From Loripinus fragilis (lineage: Eukaryota > Mollusca > Bivalvia > Lucinida > Lucinidae): a DNA stretch of 64,000 nucleotides. The stretch is taken from positions 140,985,549-141,049,548 of the forward strand of contig OZ026515.1 in NCBI GenBank assembly GCA_964019695.1, in the 5' to 3' direction. Under the pieces are notes generated by a model. That model saw only the letters and a list, made by a program, of their open reading frames with translations. It had not been told where the DNA came from and did no database searches. Shown in pieces: positions 1 to 11,340 of this stretch. The translations under genes and the position numbers were made by a program. Position 1 is the stretch's first letter, and every line of letters begins with the position of its first letter.

Positions 1-784
1 TTTCCAAACAAGAAAGAACACATAGCATTGCATCATTTAACCAGAGGAACTAAATCTGTACCCCCTCGACACCTCTACCCATCCTCCGTACAAAGAACAT
101 TTAATCCTTTTCTCGAATTATAGGCCGTACCTTAATATGTCTTGTTTATATGTGCTCTGTGGTCACCTGCTGGGAAAGGGCTGACCTCTTGGCTCTCGTT
201 TGTGGTGTATAACTGTGAATTTGTCACTTTCCCATTGGTATCTTGGGTCATGTGTGGTACTTAACTGTATCGATTCCTGATCTTTGCATCCTTACCTACT
301 TTGACAATGTAACTGACTACAAAAGTAGTAAAGAAATACACCTATCAGCATCTCCCTCCTCTAACAAATGGTAACTTTAGAAAGTTTCGATTTCCGTTGT
401 CTTTATGGGAAGTAACACAGCTGACTACAGCACGCACGAAGAATAGTTGTTGTCTTTCATTGATATTCAGGCATTCAATCCGCAACCTACTTGAGCCAGT
501 ATCCAGCATTAGGTACAACATGTCATATACGTACAGTGAATATTTAAATCAGTATGCGTATCAACACATTCTGACCAGTGTCTTAGTTTTCCGCCTGAAA
601 AATATGTTGGCTACTCATAGAGCGCACATTGAAGACTGGTCAGGCTGCGCGGAGGAGCAAGCTGATCTGAGTTTCGGGCGCAGATGCCAACTTATACCTT
701 CTACTGGGCACAGGCTCATTTATCCTTTTTATTTGTCGTCTGCTTTTTACTTCTGTTGCATATATTCAAGGGCACTAAGACTAG
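1..784. repeat. Dispersed repeat family A copy plus unassigned DNA
   Basis: Positions about 121-310 are a plus-orientation copy of a repeat here called family A. Its marks are CACCTGCTGGGAAAGG, then a CTTGGCTCTCGTTTGTGGTG block, then a 3' end CGATTCCTGATCTTTGC. Other copies lie near 4984, 10508, 11085, 34120, 57690 and 63155. The rest of the stretch shows nothing recognisable. The open frame at 397-846 runs into a palindromic repeat and has no family features. Confidence 0.6.
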
Positions 785-870
785 ATTTATTAATAGAAGC
801 AAACACTATGAGCCCTGATCAGACTGCTCCCTATGGAGCAGTCTGATCTAGGTTCATATTGTTTGCAAAA
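785..870. repeat. Palindrome-cored repeat (family P core)
   Basis: An imperfect hairpin: CCCTGATCAGACTGCTCC, a short loop, then GGAGCAGTCTGATCTAGG, flanked by inverted AAGCAAACA and TGTTTGCA. The same architecture with different stem sequences recurs at 15397, 19091, 33085, 39690, 44280, 46823, 47210 and 56040. Probably the centre of a MITE-like element. Confidence 0.7.
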
Positions 871-2900
871 ATACTTGACTGGCGGGACAAGGGAAAGTCA
901 TTTGCGTCTAATCCTCAATGATTTTGTTTTAGGTTTTTGGCGTCACAATGACTTGAATCACGACATGCAATGCAAAGCAAGACTTTAGTATGAGAGATAG
1001 CATGGGAAAATGATGTTTGGCAGGGTGCAACATGAAGTGCATCAATGATCTATTCAACCCTCTGTGTGCACTGACACGCGTGCCAGATTTTGCTATAATT
1101 TCAGAGAAGTGTGGTCAAATATGCATGTCTAGTTTATGTCAATTTATAGTATATTGTGTGATCAGCCTGTTTAAATACACAGCCTTGTATGGTTCATCGA
1201 AATATTGGGACATTTTATATGCCATGACTCTTAAAGGAATTTATGACACTTTTGTTGCTGGCGTCTTCTATTATTGCCTTAAGTCAGTCGCATCTTCTCC
1301 AGTGAAGCTATAAAATGTCATATTATTCTTCAATTTTAATATTTTGAATAAGTTTTGTTTAAGGTGGACCGCTACTTACGTTTTGGAGTTTGCAACTTCC
1401 AGTTTTCGCTACTCGTCAATGGCGATAGATGTTTTCTTATCTTGTAAGAACATCGACAAAATAAGGCATACTGAACTCATCATTCAGAGAAACTTTGTCT
1501 TTTATGCTTTTATATTAACTTTTGAACGATTCTCGGTGAGTTAGGGATCTTTTGTGCGAACCAAACATCTATATGTCTTGCTCCACATCAGAATCAAGGG
1601 TTAGGTTGGCGCCGTTAAACATGTTTAAGCCCTCCAGTGATTTTATTTTACTAACCGTTCCAAGGCATGGTACTTGATTGTATCGATCCCTGATCTTTGC
1701 CTTCTTCTTTACTTTTATACACGTTGTAAATGTTCATGTTTAATAAAAGTATGGACGCTTAGCGACAGTCTACATCCCTGGGCGAGCAAGATAGGGTTAG
1801 TGTTTACTCTAAGTGAGTGTGTGTATGTGCGCGTGCCATCGGTGGTTCTCTGATCTCTGGTCATTTCCTTTCCAGGTCTTATTCTTTTTTATGTTGAAGT
1901 TGTTTTTATGGTTTGTTTGTTTTTGTTTTGTTTTTGCTTGTTTGTTTATTTTTGCTGTTGTTTTTTATGAATAGTGCAATGTAATTTGAATGGAGTGAAC
2001 CTCAAATTTCTCATATCGCTTGGTTAATGTTGAATTATAGCGCACACGGGAATATATAAAGCATTTGTTGCTATCAATGACGTTTTAAATATATCATTAC
2101 CAGGAAATATTCTTGCAAAATTGATTTTCAGCAGCTGTAGATGAATATGCGACCGTATAGTGTCTTAGAGGTCTAGATAAGAATTTTGTAGTATTAGATT
2201 GTAATTATTTGCTAACCCATCAATTGTAACATGTGTTTTGTGTGCTAAACATGATCGTGTCATTGAGACGGTTCTTTTGAGTACCTACAACCTATGTTTT
2301 GGTTGAGAATTAGACCCAAACAATAACTACGCACTATTATCTGGAGACCCATGTAACAGTCTGCAATGTATAAGTGGTGTGACAGATAAGAGCTTATGGC
2401 TACTTGGATAGACGACAGGCAATAGCACAACGAATGCTTAAATGCTCTGGTAAAAAGGATCCTTCAGACTTTTGTGAAAACTATCACAATTTGAATATTA
2501 GGTCAGCACAATATACTTAAGCACCCAGGTGACTGCCTGTTGTTTTGTTGGTGCTAAATGACATTTTGTGGTAAACAGTTTTCATTTTGGTCCTTGAATG
2601 CTTTTACAAAGCACGAGTGAGTGGATGACGGTATCAACAAGCTTTCTATGATTGCGTAACTAGAAAGGACACAAAGAACTATAAGACCCAGAACCAATCA
2701 AAACGCCTTAATTACTATACGTAACATCATTTGGGAAAGTCCGGCACAATTCGAGAATCGAATCAAGCAGGCGCATTACGCGTAGTACTATGTACCAAAA
2801 AGCTCCATTTTGTTCGCCAGAACTGACGTAAGGTAAAATAGCACGTCCAGTAATATTAAATTCCATTATTCTGATCAACCCAAACGTTTTATCAACAGAA
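871..2900. other. Non-coding DNA, no gene seen
   Basis: The only recognisable piece is a short family A fragment at about 1600-1730, with AAGCCCTCCAGT and CGATCCCTGATCTTTGCC. Small open frames at 1017-1313 and 1344-1544 show no domain, no splice context and no codon bias that I can recognise. A T/G-rich tract lies at about 1880-1970. Confidence 0.5.
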
Positions 2901-2901
2901 T

Positions 2902-2973
2902 AAATGAAGCTTATGATTTTTCAATAAAATATCGCTTTAGCGATATTTTATTGAAAAAAGCATAAACTTTATT
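2902..2973. repeat. Near-perfect inverted repeat (hairpin)
   Basis: Arms of about 34 bp around a 2-nt centre. The inner 20 bp, ending AATAAAATATCGCT and AGCGATATTTTATT, pair perfectly; the outer part has a few mismatches. It could be a small foldback element or a cruciform-prone site. Confidence 0.75.
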
Positions 2974-4101
2974 TATAGCGGTTTGTTTTGCTGCAATCAC
3001 ACTTGTTATTGTCTTGACATGGTTTCTGTGGCGTCAGCGTCACTTTATATAACGTCAGCGTTACGTTATCACCCGCGTTATCCAAGTAGATCCTCGATAG
3101 ATTTCACGGAATTTTGCGGAATTGGCCTAGGCAGTTCCGATGATTGTATGTAATATCTAACAATGAAGTTCCACGATTTCCCTCGATAAAGATATTTAAG
3201 AGTCCCTATGACTCTCAGTTCCATGTATTAAGAATAACGCCAGACAAAATTAGACCAGGTTACATTCAAGTTAATGTTAATTAGATTTTACAACTTTTTT
3301 AGAATGTGTGATGGAAAAGTAAAGTATTTTGCCACGTTTTAGCAATTAATGCTAAAATAGCTAATGATAATTTCGACTATACAGGATGTGACATGGCCAA
3401 ATTATTGTAGGAATTCTCAATAGCAAAGCGTTATATGAATATTTAACATTAGAATGAATTCCAGAGCATGGATTCAAGACACATACAAAAAATCAACTGT
3501 TCTGTTTTTGAGGTCACTCTACTCGCTGTCAACGTTGTAAGAAACGATAGACTTAAACGCCATGTTAATACTATACATGATTTCGTTGATAAGTTTAATT
3601 TACATAGGTTCTTTTTATTAAATCATCTCCAAAAGTAATCATATTTCTTTCAGATTGAAAAGGATATCATAAATATCAAATGTTGATATTGCAGTGTATA
3701 TATTGCCATTTGTGTTACATGTGTGTATGATAAAGTACCAACTATTTAAAACTTATCTCAGATATGTTCTTTGACAAGTATGGAAATTAGTGCCTTTAGA
3801 TAATAAAAAGATAAGTGTTGATCTCATTTAATCTAATTTATAACCTGCTCAAATAAAGATTTGACCAGCATCTGAGATTTTGATACTAATCACATATTGG
3901 ATACCATTAACTATCCATAAATCAGCTCCTTAAATCTGGGCCAAATATTATCAGCAGACGACAAAAGCCGACAGTAGAAGGCAAAGAGTCAGACATCTTT
4001 TACATTGCGTATACTTTCATCTGGTTTCTACACTATGTGTAGAATTGTTATTATATAGGTACAAAAGTATATAATGAACATAACCGGTTTGAAGGTCGAA
4101 G

Positions 4102-4167
<66 letters not shown>

Positions 4168-4280
4168 TTCATAGAATCTACTGTAAAAACATAAATGCAT
4201 CCAGAGTCACGAAAATAATTGGTTTGAATACAGCTCGCATGTTTTAGTTCACCAGACATAAGCTTCCACTGGAAAACAGG
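2974..4280. other. Non-coding DNA with a (CT)n microsatellite
   Basis: Apart from an uninterrupted (CT)n tract at 4104-4160 I see no gene or structured element. The minus-strand frame at 4017-4259 is only a read-through of the CT tract (an Arg-Glu repeat) and is rejected. A GTCGTCTGCTG-type family P remnant is present at about 3945-3990. Confidence 0.6.
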
Positions 4281-4470
4281 CCGTATGAGTCATTTGACCT
4301 TTTTTACCACGTGATAATTGTATTGTATAATGTTTGTTTGTATATAACTATATTCAGGAAAATATGAATATATATGTTTAATCCAAAGAGTTAGAAAAAA
4401 GAGTGTTCAATGTTAATTAAATGTCGTTTACTTGTGAAATTATTCAATTTATTTGTATGCAAGACATTTT
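4281..4470 (+). repeat. Direct repeat, copy 1 of 2
   Basis: About 190 bp starting CCGTATGA and ending ATGCAAGACATTTT. It matches 5958-6149 with scattered substitutions and small indels, at roughly 85% by eye. No open frame is shared, so this is probably a dispersed repeat or a local segmental duplication. Confidence 0.75.
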
Positions 4471-4647
4471 GGACGTTGACTTCCGAGCTGGGATCAAGTT
4501 AATATTATGTCCCTGTATTTGAAGAAGACATCACGGTTGCCATAGGAACGAATAATTCGTTAAAGAACTTTACTTCCCTCGATAATAGAGTTATGTCAGA
4601 AATGACATTTATATTTAGATAAGACACGTGTTTGTTATCAAACTGAA

Positions 4648-4865
4648 TACTGTAAATTCGGTAATTTTCGCGAGGGTTTATTTTCGCGAAACTTCGCTGA
4701 TACGAGGTTTCGTGAAAATTAATTCCTCCCGAAATGGTGAAATCACTCCGTCGTTTACTAATTTAGGTAAATCATACCCTAGTCGCCTTTTTTTTAATGT
4801 GGCAAACATGTCTTTTAACTATATTCGCAAAAAAAAAACTCGCGAAAAATTCCTAATTGACAGTA
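4648..4865. mobile_element. MITE with TACTGT termini
   Basis: The left end TACTGTAAATTCGG and the right end, read inverted as TACTGTCAATTAGG, form terminal inverted repeats of about 25 bp that run on into TTTTCGCG. The body is rich in TTTTCGCGA and has no transposase. Length is about 218 bp. Confidence 0.65.
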
Positions 4866-4978
4866 AGTTCATCAGCACCAACAGCAAAACAACAACCATA
4901 GTAAAGAAGTGCTGTTGGTGAATAATTATAACCATGCACCTAATATATATCATAAACAATTATTGACTGTTGAGTTAT

Positions 4979-5275
4979 TGAGGTTGGCGTCGTAAAACTG
5001 GCTTAAGCCCTCCAGTAAAATATTTTACTGACTGTTCCAAGGCGATACTTCTTTTGCGGATCTTTTATGGGGGTTTTCTGTATTGTGTTTGCTATGCCTT
5101 TGTGAGCGTCTGTTTATATGTGCATGTGGTCACCTGCTGGGAAAGGGCTGACCTCTTGGCTCTCGTTTGTGGTGTCCAACTGTGAGTTTGTCACTTTTCC
5201 ATTGGTATCCTTGGTCAGGTGTGGTACTTGATTGTACCGATTCCTGATCTATGCAGCCTTACTTACTTTAACATG
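4979..5275 (+). repeat. Dispersed repeat family A, near full length
   Basis: Contains the family A order: AAGCCCTCCAGTAAAATATT, TTCCAAGGC, CACCTGCTGGGAAAGG, CTTGGCTCTCGTTTGTGG and CGATTCCTGATC. No coding capacity. Comparing all copies gives an apparent unit of about 290 bp. Confidence 0.7.
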
Positions 5276-5394
5276 GATTGATCGACCTGTTCAATATTTA
5301 TCAAATAAATTGGTGTCGAAGCGAAGTAGGTTATGAAATTAGTCGTATTGTTCATTTGAGAACAACTTTAATCTTGTATCAAAACCATAATTTT

Positions 5395-5575
5395 GGGTAA
5401 AAACTCTACTTTCGTATGACAATTATAGTTTCGTCTAACAACTATAATTTCGTGCAACCACTTATATTAGTTTCGTATTCGTGTACCAACTTTTATTTCA
5501 TGCAACGTTATAACCTATTAGTTATTTCGTGTAACAACTATAATTTCGTGCAACGGCTATAATTTTGAGATTTCA
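5395..5575 (+). repeat. Short degenerate minisatellite
   Basis: An irregular run of ~20-bp units resembling ACAACTATAATTTCGTGCA. It is AT-rich, non-coding and imperfect in period. Confidence 0.65.
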
Positions 5576-5957
5576 CCAACAAACCTGTAGAAGATATATT
5601 TGTGTATGGTCGAATCGATTCTCTTATATCATCTTCACTTAAAATGAGAGAACGATTTTCAGGGACCGTAAAGTTTGTATTTAACCGCCAGCTTATTGAT
5701 CAGTTCAAAAAGATAATCAAACGTTATAAAATTGGATATAACATGGATATAATGCGACAGTCTGCATGTCTGGTTGTAAACCCAATCACGGTTCATAGCT
5801 ATGGATGTCTCTTTAAATGCGCGACGGTGGATCAGGACTCAGACTCAATGACGGCCCTGGCGTAAAGCCTTCATCCGTGGGTTGGTGTCTGATACTTGCC
5901 TTTGGCTGGGCCAGCCGTGACTTAACTTGAGGTTTTCATTAGCTCTAACTATCAGAG

Positions 5958-6149
5958 CCGTATGAATCATTTGACCATATTTGGATCACATGGTAATTGT
6001 ATGGTAGTATAAATGATTGTATATAACTATATTCAGGAAAATTTGAATAGATATGTTCAATCCAAATAGTCAGAGAAACTAGTGTTCAGTGTAAATTTAA
6101 TGTCGTTTTCTTGTAAAATTATTCAATTTATTTGTATGCAAGACATTTT
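5958..6149 (+). repeat. Direct repeat, copy 2 of 2
   Basis: Second copy of the 4281-4470 sequence, in the same orientation and offset by about 1.68 kb. It shares the 3' block ATTCAATTTATTTGTATGC exactly. A degraded family B fragment follows at about 6160-6320. Confidence 0.75.
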
Positions 6150-6329
6150 ATAACTCACAATATCTGGGAGTCATGAGACTTCTTTTTTGTTCCATCATTT
6201 ATCATAATATGTTATTTTAATTGGATTGCTTCTCTATGACGTGTGTATCTTGGTTTATCTGTGATCTTCTGAGTACCTAGGTTGGTCTGTGATCTGTTAG
6301 TGTGCCATTTCCTCGTCATACGCACTGGT

Positions 6330-6560
6330 TTTTAGCCCATTTATGCCGAATGTATTTTCCCATCTTTATCGATTGGACGAGTCCATTTCCAATTTTAGGA
6401 TTGTTGGTGTTTTTTTTTTTCATTTTTATTCCATTTTTAAAAGAAACTTCTGTAAGCAACCAATGGAGAACCTGATCGAACTCTACGTTTTGTGGTGTCT
6501 GATCTGTTTTTGCACTGTTAGCCAATGTCCCAGAAAAGGGACGCTACGCTTATTTATGTT
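6330..6560. repeat. Degraded family P element
   Basis: Resembles the better-preserved element at 44161-44376. It has TTTATGCCG near the left end, GTAAGCAACC before a broken GATCGAACTC/CTGATCTG core, and GCCAATGTCCCAGAAAAGGG on the right. Terminal repeats are worn. Overlapping short frames on both strands are not credible genes. Confidence 0.55.
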
Positions 6561-6729
6561 AGCATTATATTTTAGTGCAGATTAAGCAAATTTGGTAGAT
6601 AACGCGCGTTCGCGGTTTTTATATTTTTAAATGATTATCTCTTTCTGTCTCACCACAAATTCATATATGTTTGGCCAATTGAAAACTGAATATCATCAAT
6701 TGTAGTTTGGTTAAGCACGTTAACACATA

Positions 6730-6968
6730 TGAGCCGTGGCATGAGATTTCCAACAATGTGGTATGTGCGACCAGCAAAGGCTCAGACCAGCCTGCGCATA
6801 CGCGCAGACTGATCAGAGCCTTTGTTGGTCGCTTAAATATTATATGACGGTTAAACAACTGACCGAGCCTCATTTGAGGTTTTTAAGGTTAAAAGGAGGC
6901 TGCACAGGCCCGTCTAAATCTACACTTGTCAAAATGCTACATTGTTGGAAAACACATGTCACGGCTCA
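6730..6968. mobile_element. MITE with TGAGCCG termini, copy 1
   Basis: About 239 bp. The left end TGAGCCGTGGCATGAGATTT and the right end ACATGTCACGGCTCA are inverted repeats that include CCAACAATGT / ACATTGTTGG. A central palindrome GCCTGCGCATACGCGCAG is flanked by AGCAAAGGCTC and GAGCCTTTG. A copy lies at 29915-30143 and a fragment at 8427-8600. Confidence 0.8.
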
Positions 6969-7540
6969 TATTGATCGGGGAAACAGAAGCTAATTTTATG
7001 ACTATAAGAATATGCTGAAACGTAACTCAGACGTTTCAGCAGCACTTCAAGGGGTTGAGCACAATGCCTTATTAGGACATTGAGATTACCGATCTCCATA
7101 AGTTGCCGACGAAGATGTAATTCAATCAGTTCAAGAGAAGTCACAGAGAGAATGCGGTATAGGGTTTAGTCAATCCTTATTAGCCGTAATGGTAAATGTA
7201 TTGGCGCTGTAATTTTCTCGAAACAAGATTTAATCCAACTGGCGACAAATCTACAGGCAGTCTTTCTTGAAACGTGTGTCCATGGAAAAGCGAAGCAATT
7301 ATATATTTCCTATTAGCTCACATTACATGAAAGGTCAGATCGTAAGGAGAATATGCCATGTCGTATTCCCGCCGCTTACCCCGCCAAGCCACAAGATAGT
7401 AGTACAAGGGTTATTTCATGACGCCCTGACAGGCACTAATTTATAAAATGCGACTCACTATGGACAACGACCAGCATAATAGCACAATTTATTTCAACAA
7501 GATGGTCTGAACCTGTTTCCATAGTTTTGCTGGGAATACA
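6969..7540. other. Non-coding DNA, no gene seen
   Basis: Nothing recognisable on either strand apart from short random frames. Confidence 0.5.
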
Positions 7541-7599
7541 TGGGGAGGCTTGACATTAACATACAACACCATGATGACACATCTAAGAATGCATGCAAA

Positions 7600-8240
7600 A
7601 CATCCAAAAGGTTAGTGAGCATGATCAGGAAATACCACAATCACAAACCGCAGACCAACCACCGGCACCGTGAGGAAGAGCTACACGACATTTACAGTAA
7701 CAAGATATCCAAAAGACAATAAAAGCAAAGCAACCAGCTCTTTCTTCCTCGTCAAGATGATTGCAAAACTAGAAAGGACATAAAGTGATACATACCAATA
7801 CAAAGACGAACGCAGAACTTCTTCAAACAATAGGAGGTACATAAAACAATAAATCAACAACAACAGAACCACCGCCTTAGAACAGACAGCAGCATAAGCT
7901 ACCGGGGGGCTTAAATACATTTTACCAGCGCCTAACCTTCACCGTAGATTCTTCTGTTATTAAGTAATGACACCAGAGGATAACAAATACATTCACCACA
8001 ACATAGCACATCCAAAGTCAAGCAACCATCGCACATGCATGATATTATCACTAGATCATAAACGGCGTTATACAACCACACAACAAACCTAAGATACGAC
8101 ACCAACTGCCACATAATTGGAGCACCAACAAACAGTAGCTTAACGGCAAAAGAACCACCGCCTTAAAACGGACAGTAGCCGTAGCCACTAGTGGGCTTAA
8201 ATGCATTTACTGGCGCCAAATATTCGCCCTTTAAGCCAGC
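7600..8240 (-). repeat. Dispersed repeat family B, two copies in tandem
   Basis: Two minus-oriented, partly degraded copies meet near 7935. Diagnostic blocks are CACCGCCTTAGAAC / CACCGCCTTAAAAC, GGGGCTTAAAT / GTGGGCTTAAAT and ACTGGCGCCAAAT. Other copies lie at about 14870 (+), 28355 (+), 45420 (+) and 49540 (-), with a fragment at 8600-8690. The long open frames here sit inside the repeat and recur in other copies, so they are not host genes. Confidence 0.65.
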
Positions 8241-8261
8241 ATATAGTGTAGGACTACCATC

Positions 8262-8330
8262 AGCATGCTAGCGAAAGGCGTTTTGCTTATGGGCCGATGG
8301 TGGCCCACTTCTTGATGTTTACTGGGATTG
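8262..8330. repeat. Hairpin-module fragment
   Basis: GCTAGCGAAAGGCGTTTTGC followed by GGGCCGATGGTGGCC resembles one arm and the loop of the hairpin at 59715-59790. The opposite arm is degraded. Confidence 0.4.
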
Positions 8331-8426
8331 GTCTTCCCTTTTGTGATTGGGATACTAAAACAGACAAAGACCAGGTGGTTCGCTGTTTTAATTTTGGCCA
8401 GTAAACATTCAATTTGGTACAAGTAA

Positions 8427-8600
8427 TTGAGCCATGGCATGTGATTTCCAACAATGTGGCATTTTTGACAAATGTAGACTCAGCCGAGCCTGTGCAGCCT
8501 CCTTTTAAGTTTAGGAGCTCCAAATACTTTTCGACCAGTAGCTTAACACTCATAGAATATTCAAGCGATTAGCAAAGGCTCTGATCAGCAGCCGAAACCA
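8427..8600 (-). mobile_element. Fragment of the TGAGCCG MITE
   Basis: GAGCCATGGCATGTGATTTC, then AACAATGTGGCATTTTTGAC and GCAGCCTCCTTTTAAG, match the 3' half of the element at 6730-6968 read on the opposite strand. The copy breaks off near AGCAAAGGCTCTGATCAG. Confidence 0.65.
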
Positions 8601-8764
8601 CCCGGGGGAGAGTGGGTGTGGTAGGGGGCTTAAATTATTTTACTGGCCAAATCTTCGTCAAAGGTCCTGCTGTTTTCAAAACACAAAAATGTATAGCTTG
8701 TATGGAGGCTTTCTATCTTATGAGGTAATCAATCAAATCAAAGGATCATTGTCAACTTTCATTT

Positions 8765-9060
8765 TATGTTTCAAAGTTTTCAAAGTTTATTCAAGTCACT
8801 CAGTACATGCTTAACATGTAATATGAGGTAATACAAACATATACTTATATTGAGGCCCATCAATGCCCACACAAGATATAGCAAATACTGATGTATTGCT
8901 ACAAGAAGCAACCACCCAAACAGTTAAGTATTAATAGAAGCTTAATTGTGTGCACAATTGCCCAGTTCAATTTATTGGACCAGAAATTGTGATGTGTTGG
9001 CATATCTGGGCTGATTGAGGAACGCAGGCCGTATTCATACTAACTTCATTGGTTAACACA

Positions 9061-9111
<51 letters not shown>

Positions 9112-10330
9112 GCAAACTATGACCGGAACAAGCTGTATGCGAAGTCTTGCTCGTATGGTAAATCAATCTTTCTCGATGCATTTCCAGTTGCTGCACTTAC
9201 CATACCTTTTAGGGCTACACAATTCACAATTATCACTTAATAATAAGCACATATGTACGCTGTTTTTGTCTTAAGGTATTTACTGGGTACTCAAAAATCC
9301 AAGGCATATACCCGTGACCCTTAGAGTATGATAATTGCAGCACTGTGGAATACATGAACAATGTATAGGAGGATCTAAACAAGTATTTAACTTGGATGTG
9401 ACCTAAAAGTATCGATAACAATTTTCAGAAAATTACATAGGCGTCTTAACCGCCTAGTGTTAGTATCATTAAATAAATTTGAATATGTGATGCAGTTAAC
9501 AGTTTTCTTATTGATATGTGGCATAAAGTTTTTCCTATCAAAGTCAAAGAAACAACATTCCATAACATAGTGAAATTCATCACCAACAGCACCTGAATTA
9601 CATAATTTACACTTTCTGAGGTTTCGATCGATATTGGCCCATCTGCCTGTTTCAATTGGTAATTTATTATTACAGAGGCGATAGTCTATTAAGGTTTTTC
9701 GCATTTTGGGTGACATTCTAATCAAATAATTTTCAATTTTATGTTCTGTCTTGAAAATTCTATAATTCAGGCACTTTGATGAATCGTTAATTGAAGCTGA
9801 CCATGACTGCTTATATTGGTCCTGAAGCTTTAAAAGGACTGTTTTGACAGCCAGGAACTATTTTGGGGAAGCTGATATATCCAAATATTACTCATTCCTA
9901 CTTCATCTAAGATAGATTTAACATTTTGCAGCCATGGAAAATCATAATGGTGGTTAACAAAGTTATTATATAATACAGAATACAATCTATGTGATAATTT
10001 TGATTCTTTGCTCAGAAGTAGTTTTGACCAGAAGCTAATAACTTGTTTCTTAATTGTGACCGATATTGGAAATCGGCCAAGCTCTCCATAAAGCATTACA
10101 TGGGGGGTACTTTTTTTTACATGAAGAATATATTTCATAAAGTCTGTATGAACCTTTTCAATAGCACTAAGATCCCCAAATCCCCAAACTTCACAACCAT
10201 ACGTTAAGATAGGGATAATAGTGTTATCAAAAAGTTTCAATTGACAATCTAGAGGCAACTCTAAATTTCTTATTTTTCTATATAAACCAAACAATGCTTT
10301 CCGTGCCTGCTCAACACAACGCACAATTTA
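8765..10330 (-). pseudogene. 5'-truncated LINE: reverse transcriptase C-terminus and 3' UTR
   Basis: The 3' part of a non-LTR retrotransposon on the minus strand. Frame 1 (10324 down to 9830) carries typical post-catalytic LINE motifs: ARKALFGLYRKIR near residue 8, LKLFDNTIIPILTYGCEVWG near residue 29, and ILHVKKSTP. The frame then shifts by one base near 9840 and continues as LKLQDQYKQSWSAS into a frame ending at 9387. That frame has a CKLCNSGAVGDEFHYVMEC zinc-knuckle-like stretch, as in the C-termini of jockey-like elements of molluscs. Downstream minus-strand sequence to about 8765 includes a (CA)n tract and an AATAAA-bearing tail, so it is probably the 3' UTR. The catalytic YADD region and the endonuclease are absent. 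The fragment is dead through 5' truncation and the frameshift. Confidence 0.85.
9056..9110. repeat. (CA)n microsatellite
   Basis: About 27 CA dinucleotides with one CATA interruption. It lies within the presumed LINE 3' UTR. The His/Thr frame over it is an artefact. Confidence 0.95.
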
Positions 10331-10507
10331 ACTTTCCTGACTTGAGTACTTTATGTTTTGAATTTAGTTTTTCATATTAGATGCTCTAAGGTGTAAGATT
10401 TTGGGCTTTAACAATCATTTTTGATTAAGATGGCGCCTATCTTATGTGGAAGATAACCTTGTGATTTTATAAAAGTAAGAGTTAACTTAATTTTTATGTA
10501 AACTTAT

Positions 10508-10960
10508 TTGAGTTCACAAAAAGTAAGTAAGGGTGCAAAGATCAGGAATCGATACAATCAAGTACCACACCTGACCCAGGATACCAATGGGAAAGTGACA
10601 AACTCACAGTCAGACACCACAAACGAGAGTCAAGAGGTCAGCCCTTTCCCAGCAGGTGACAACGAAGCACATATAAACAGACGCGCGCAAAGACATAGCA
10701 AACACAAGGCAGAAAAAACATAAAAGATCCACAAAAGAAGTACCGCCTTGGGACGGTCACACGACACATTTGGGAAAGTGACAAAACACAACAAACACGA
10801 CAGCCAAGAGGTCAGCCCTCTCCCACCAGGTGACCACAAGGCTAAAAGTAACAGACACCACAGCACAACACACACCAACTTGAAGCATAGCTGACAAAAA
10901 CGACCCAAAAAAAGCAAAAAAAAAGCCTTCTCCTCGTTTATCATCAAATCTCTATAACCA
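10508..10960 (-). repeat. Dispersed repeat family A, one full and one partial copy
   Basis: On the minus strand the family A blocks (CCTTTCCCAGCAGGTG, GAGAGTCAAGAGGTCAGCCC, AAGTACCGCCTTGGGACGGTC) appear once in full at 10525-10760. They then recur in diverged form at 10760-10870 (GTCAGCCCTCTCCCACCAGG), which suggests a tandem or nested insertion. Confidence 0.65.
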
Positions 10961-11084
10961 GGTATAGCTTGACCGTCGGGATTAGTTCAACCCATCAGAG
11001 TGATACCTGGTCAGATAATTCTGTTCAAACAAGTTAATAGTTATATGTGTATGCCATTGAAACTAGATATCTGTCACTCATGCC

Positions 11085-11340
11085 TATTGTTAACTTTGAA
11101 CGCGAGAGTTTACTGGCCGTTCCAAGGTGGCGCTTCTTTTGCGGATTATTTTTTTATTTATGCGTCGTGTTAGTTTTTGTTATGCCGTTTTTCTGTTCCT
11201 TGTGGCCTTGTGGTTACGGGCTTCTTGTGGGGTGTTTTCTTGTGTTTTTGTTGCTATCCCATATGGCGTCCTGGGTTGGGTTTGGTGCTTGGTTGAATCG
11301 ATTTTCTGATCTTTGCCTTCTTCTTTACTTTTAATAATAA
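11085..11340 (+). repeat. Dispersed repeat family A, diverged copy
   Basis: Starts with TTTACTGGCCGTTCCAAGGTGG and ends with CGATTTTCTGATCTTTGCC. The middle CACCTGCTGGG block is replaced by unrelated T/G-rich DNA. The hydrophobic frame here (11047-11334) is a product of that composition. Confidence 0.6.

Noticed and set aside
397..846. 149-codon plus-strand open frame
   Set aside because: No start context, domain or splice partners; its C-terminal part reads into a palindromic family P repeat.
4017..4259. 80-residue minus frame with an Arg-Glu repeat
   Set aside because: It is the translation of a (CT)n microsatellite.
10630..11334. Hydrophobic frames that look like membrane proteins
   Set aside because: They lie in T/G-rich family A repeats; related frames recur at other copies of the repeat, as expected from composition.
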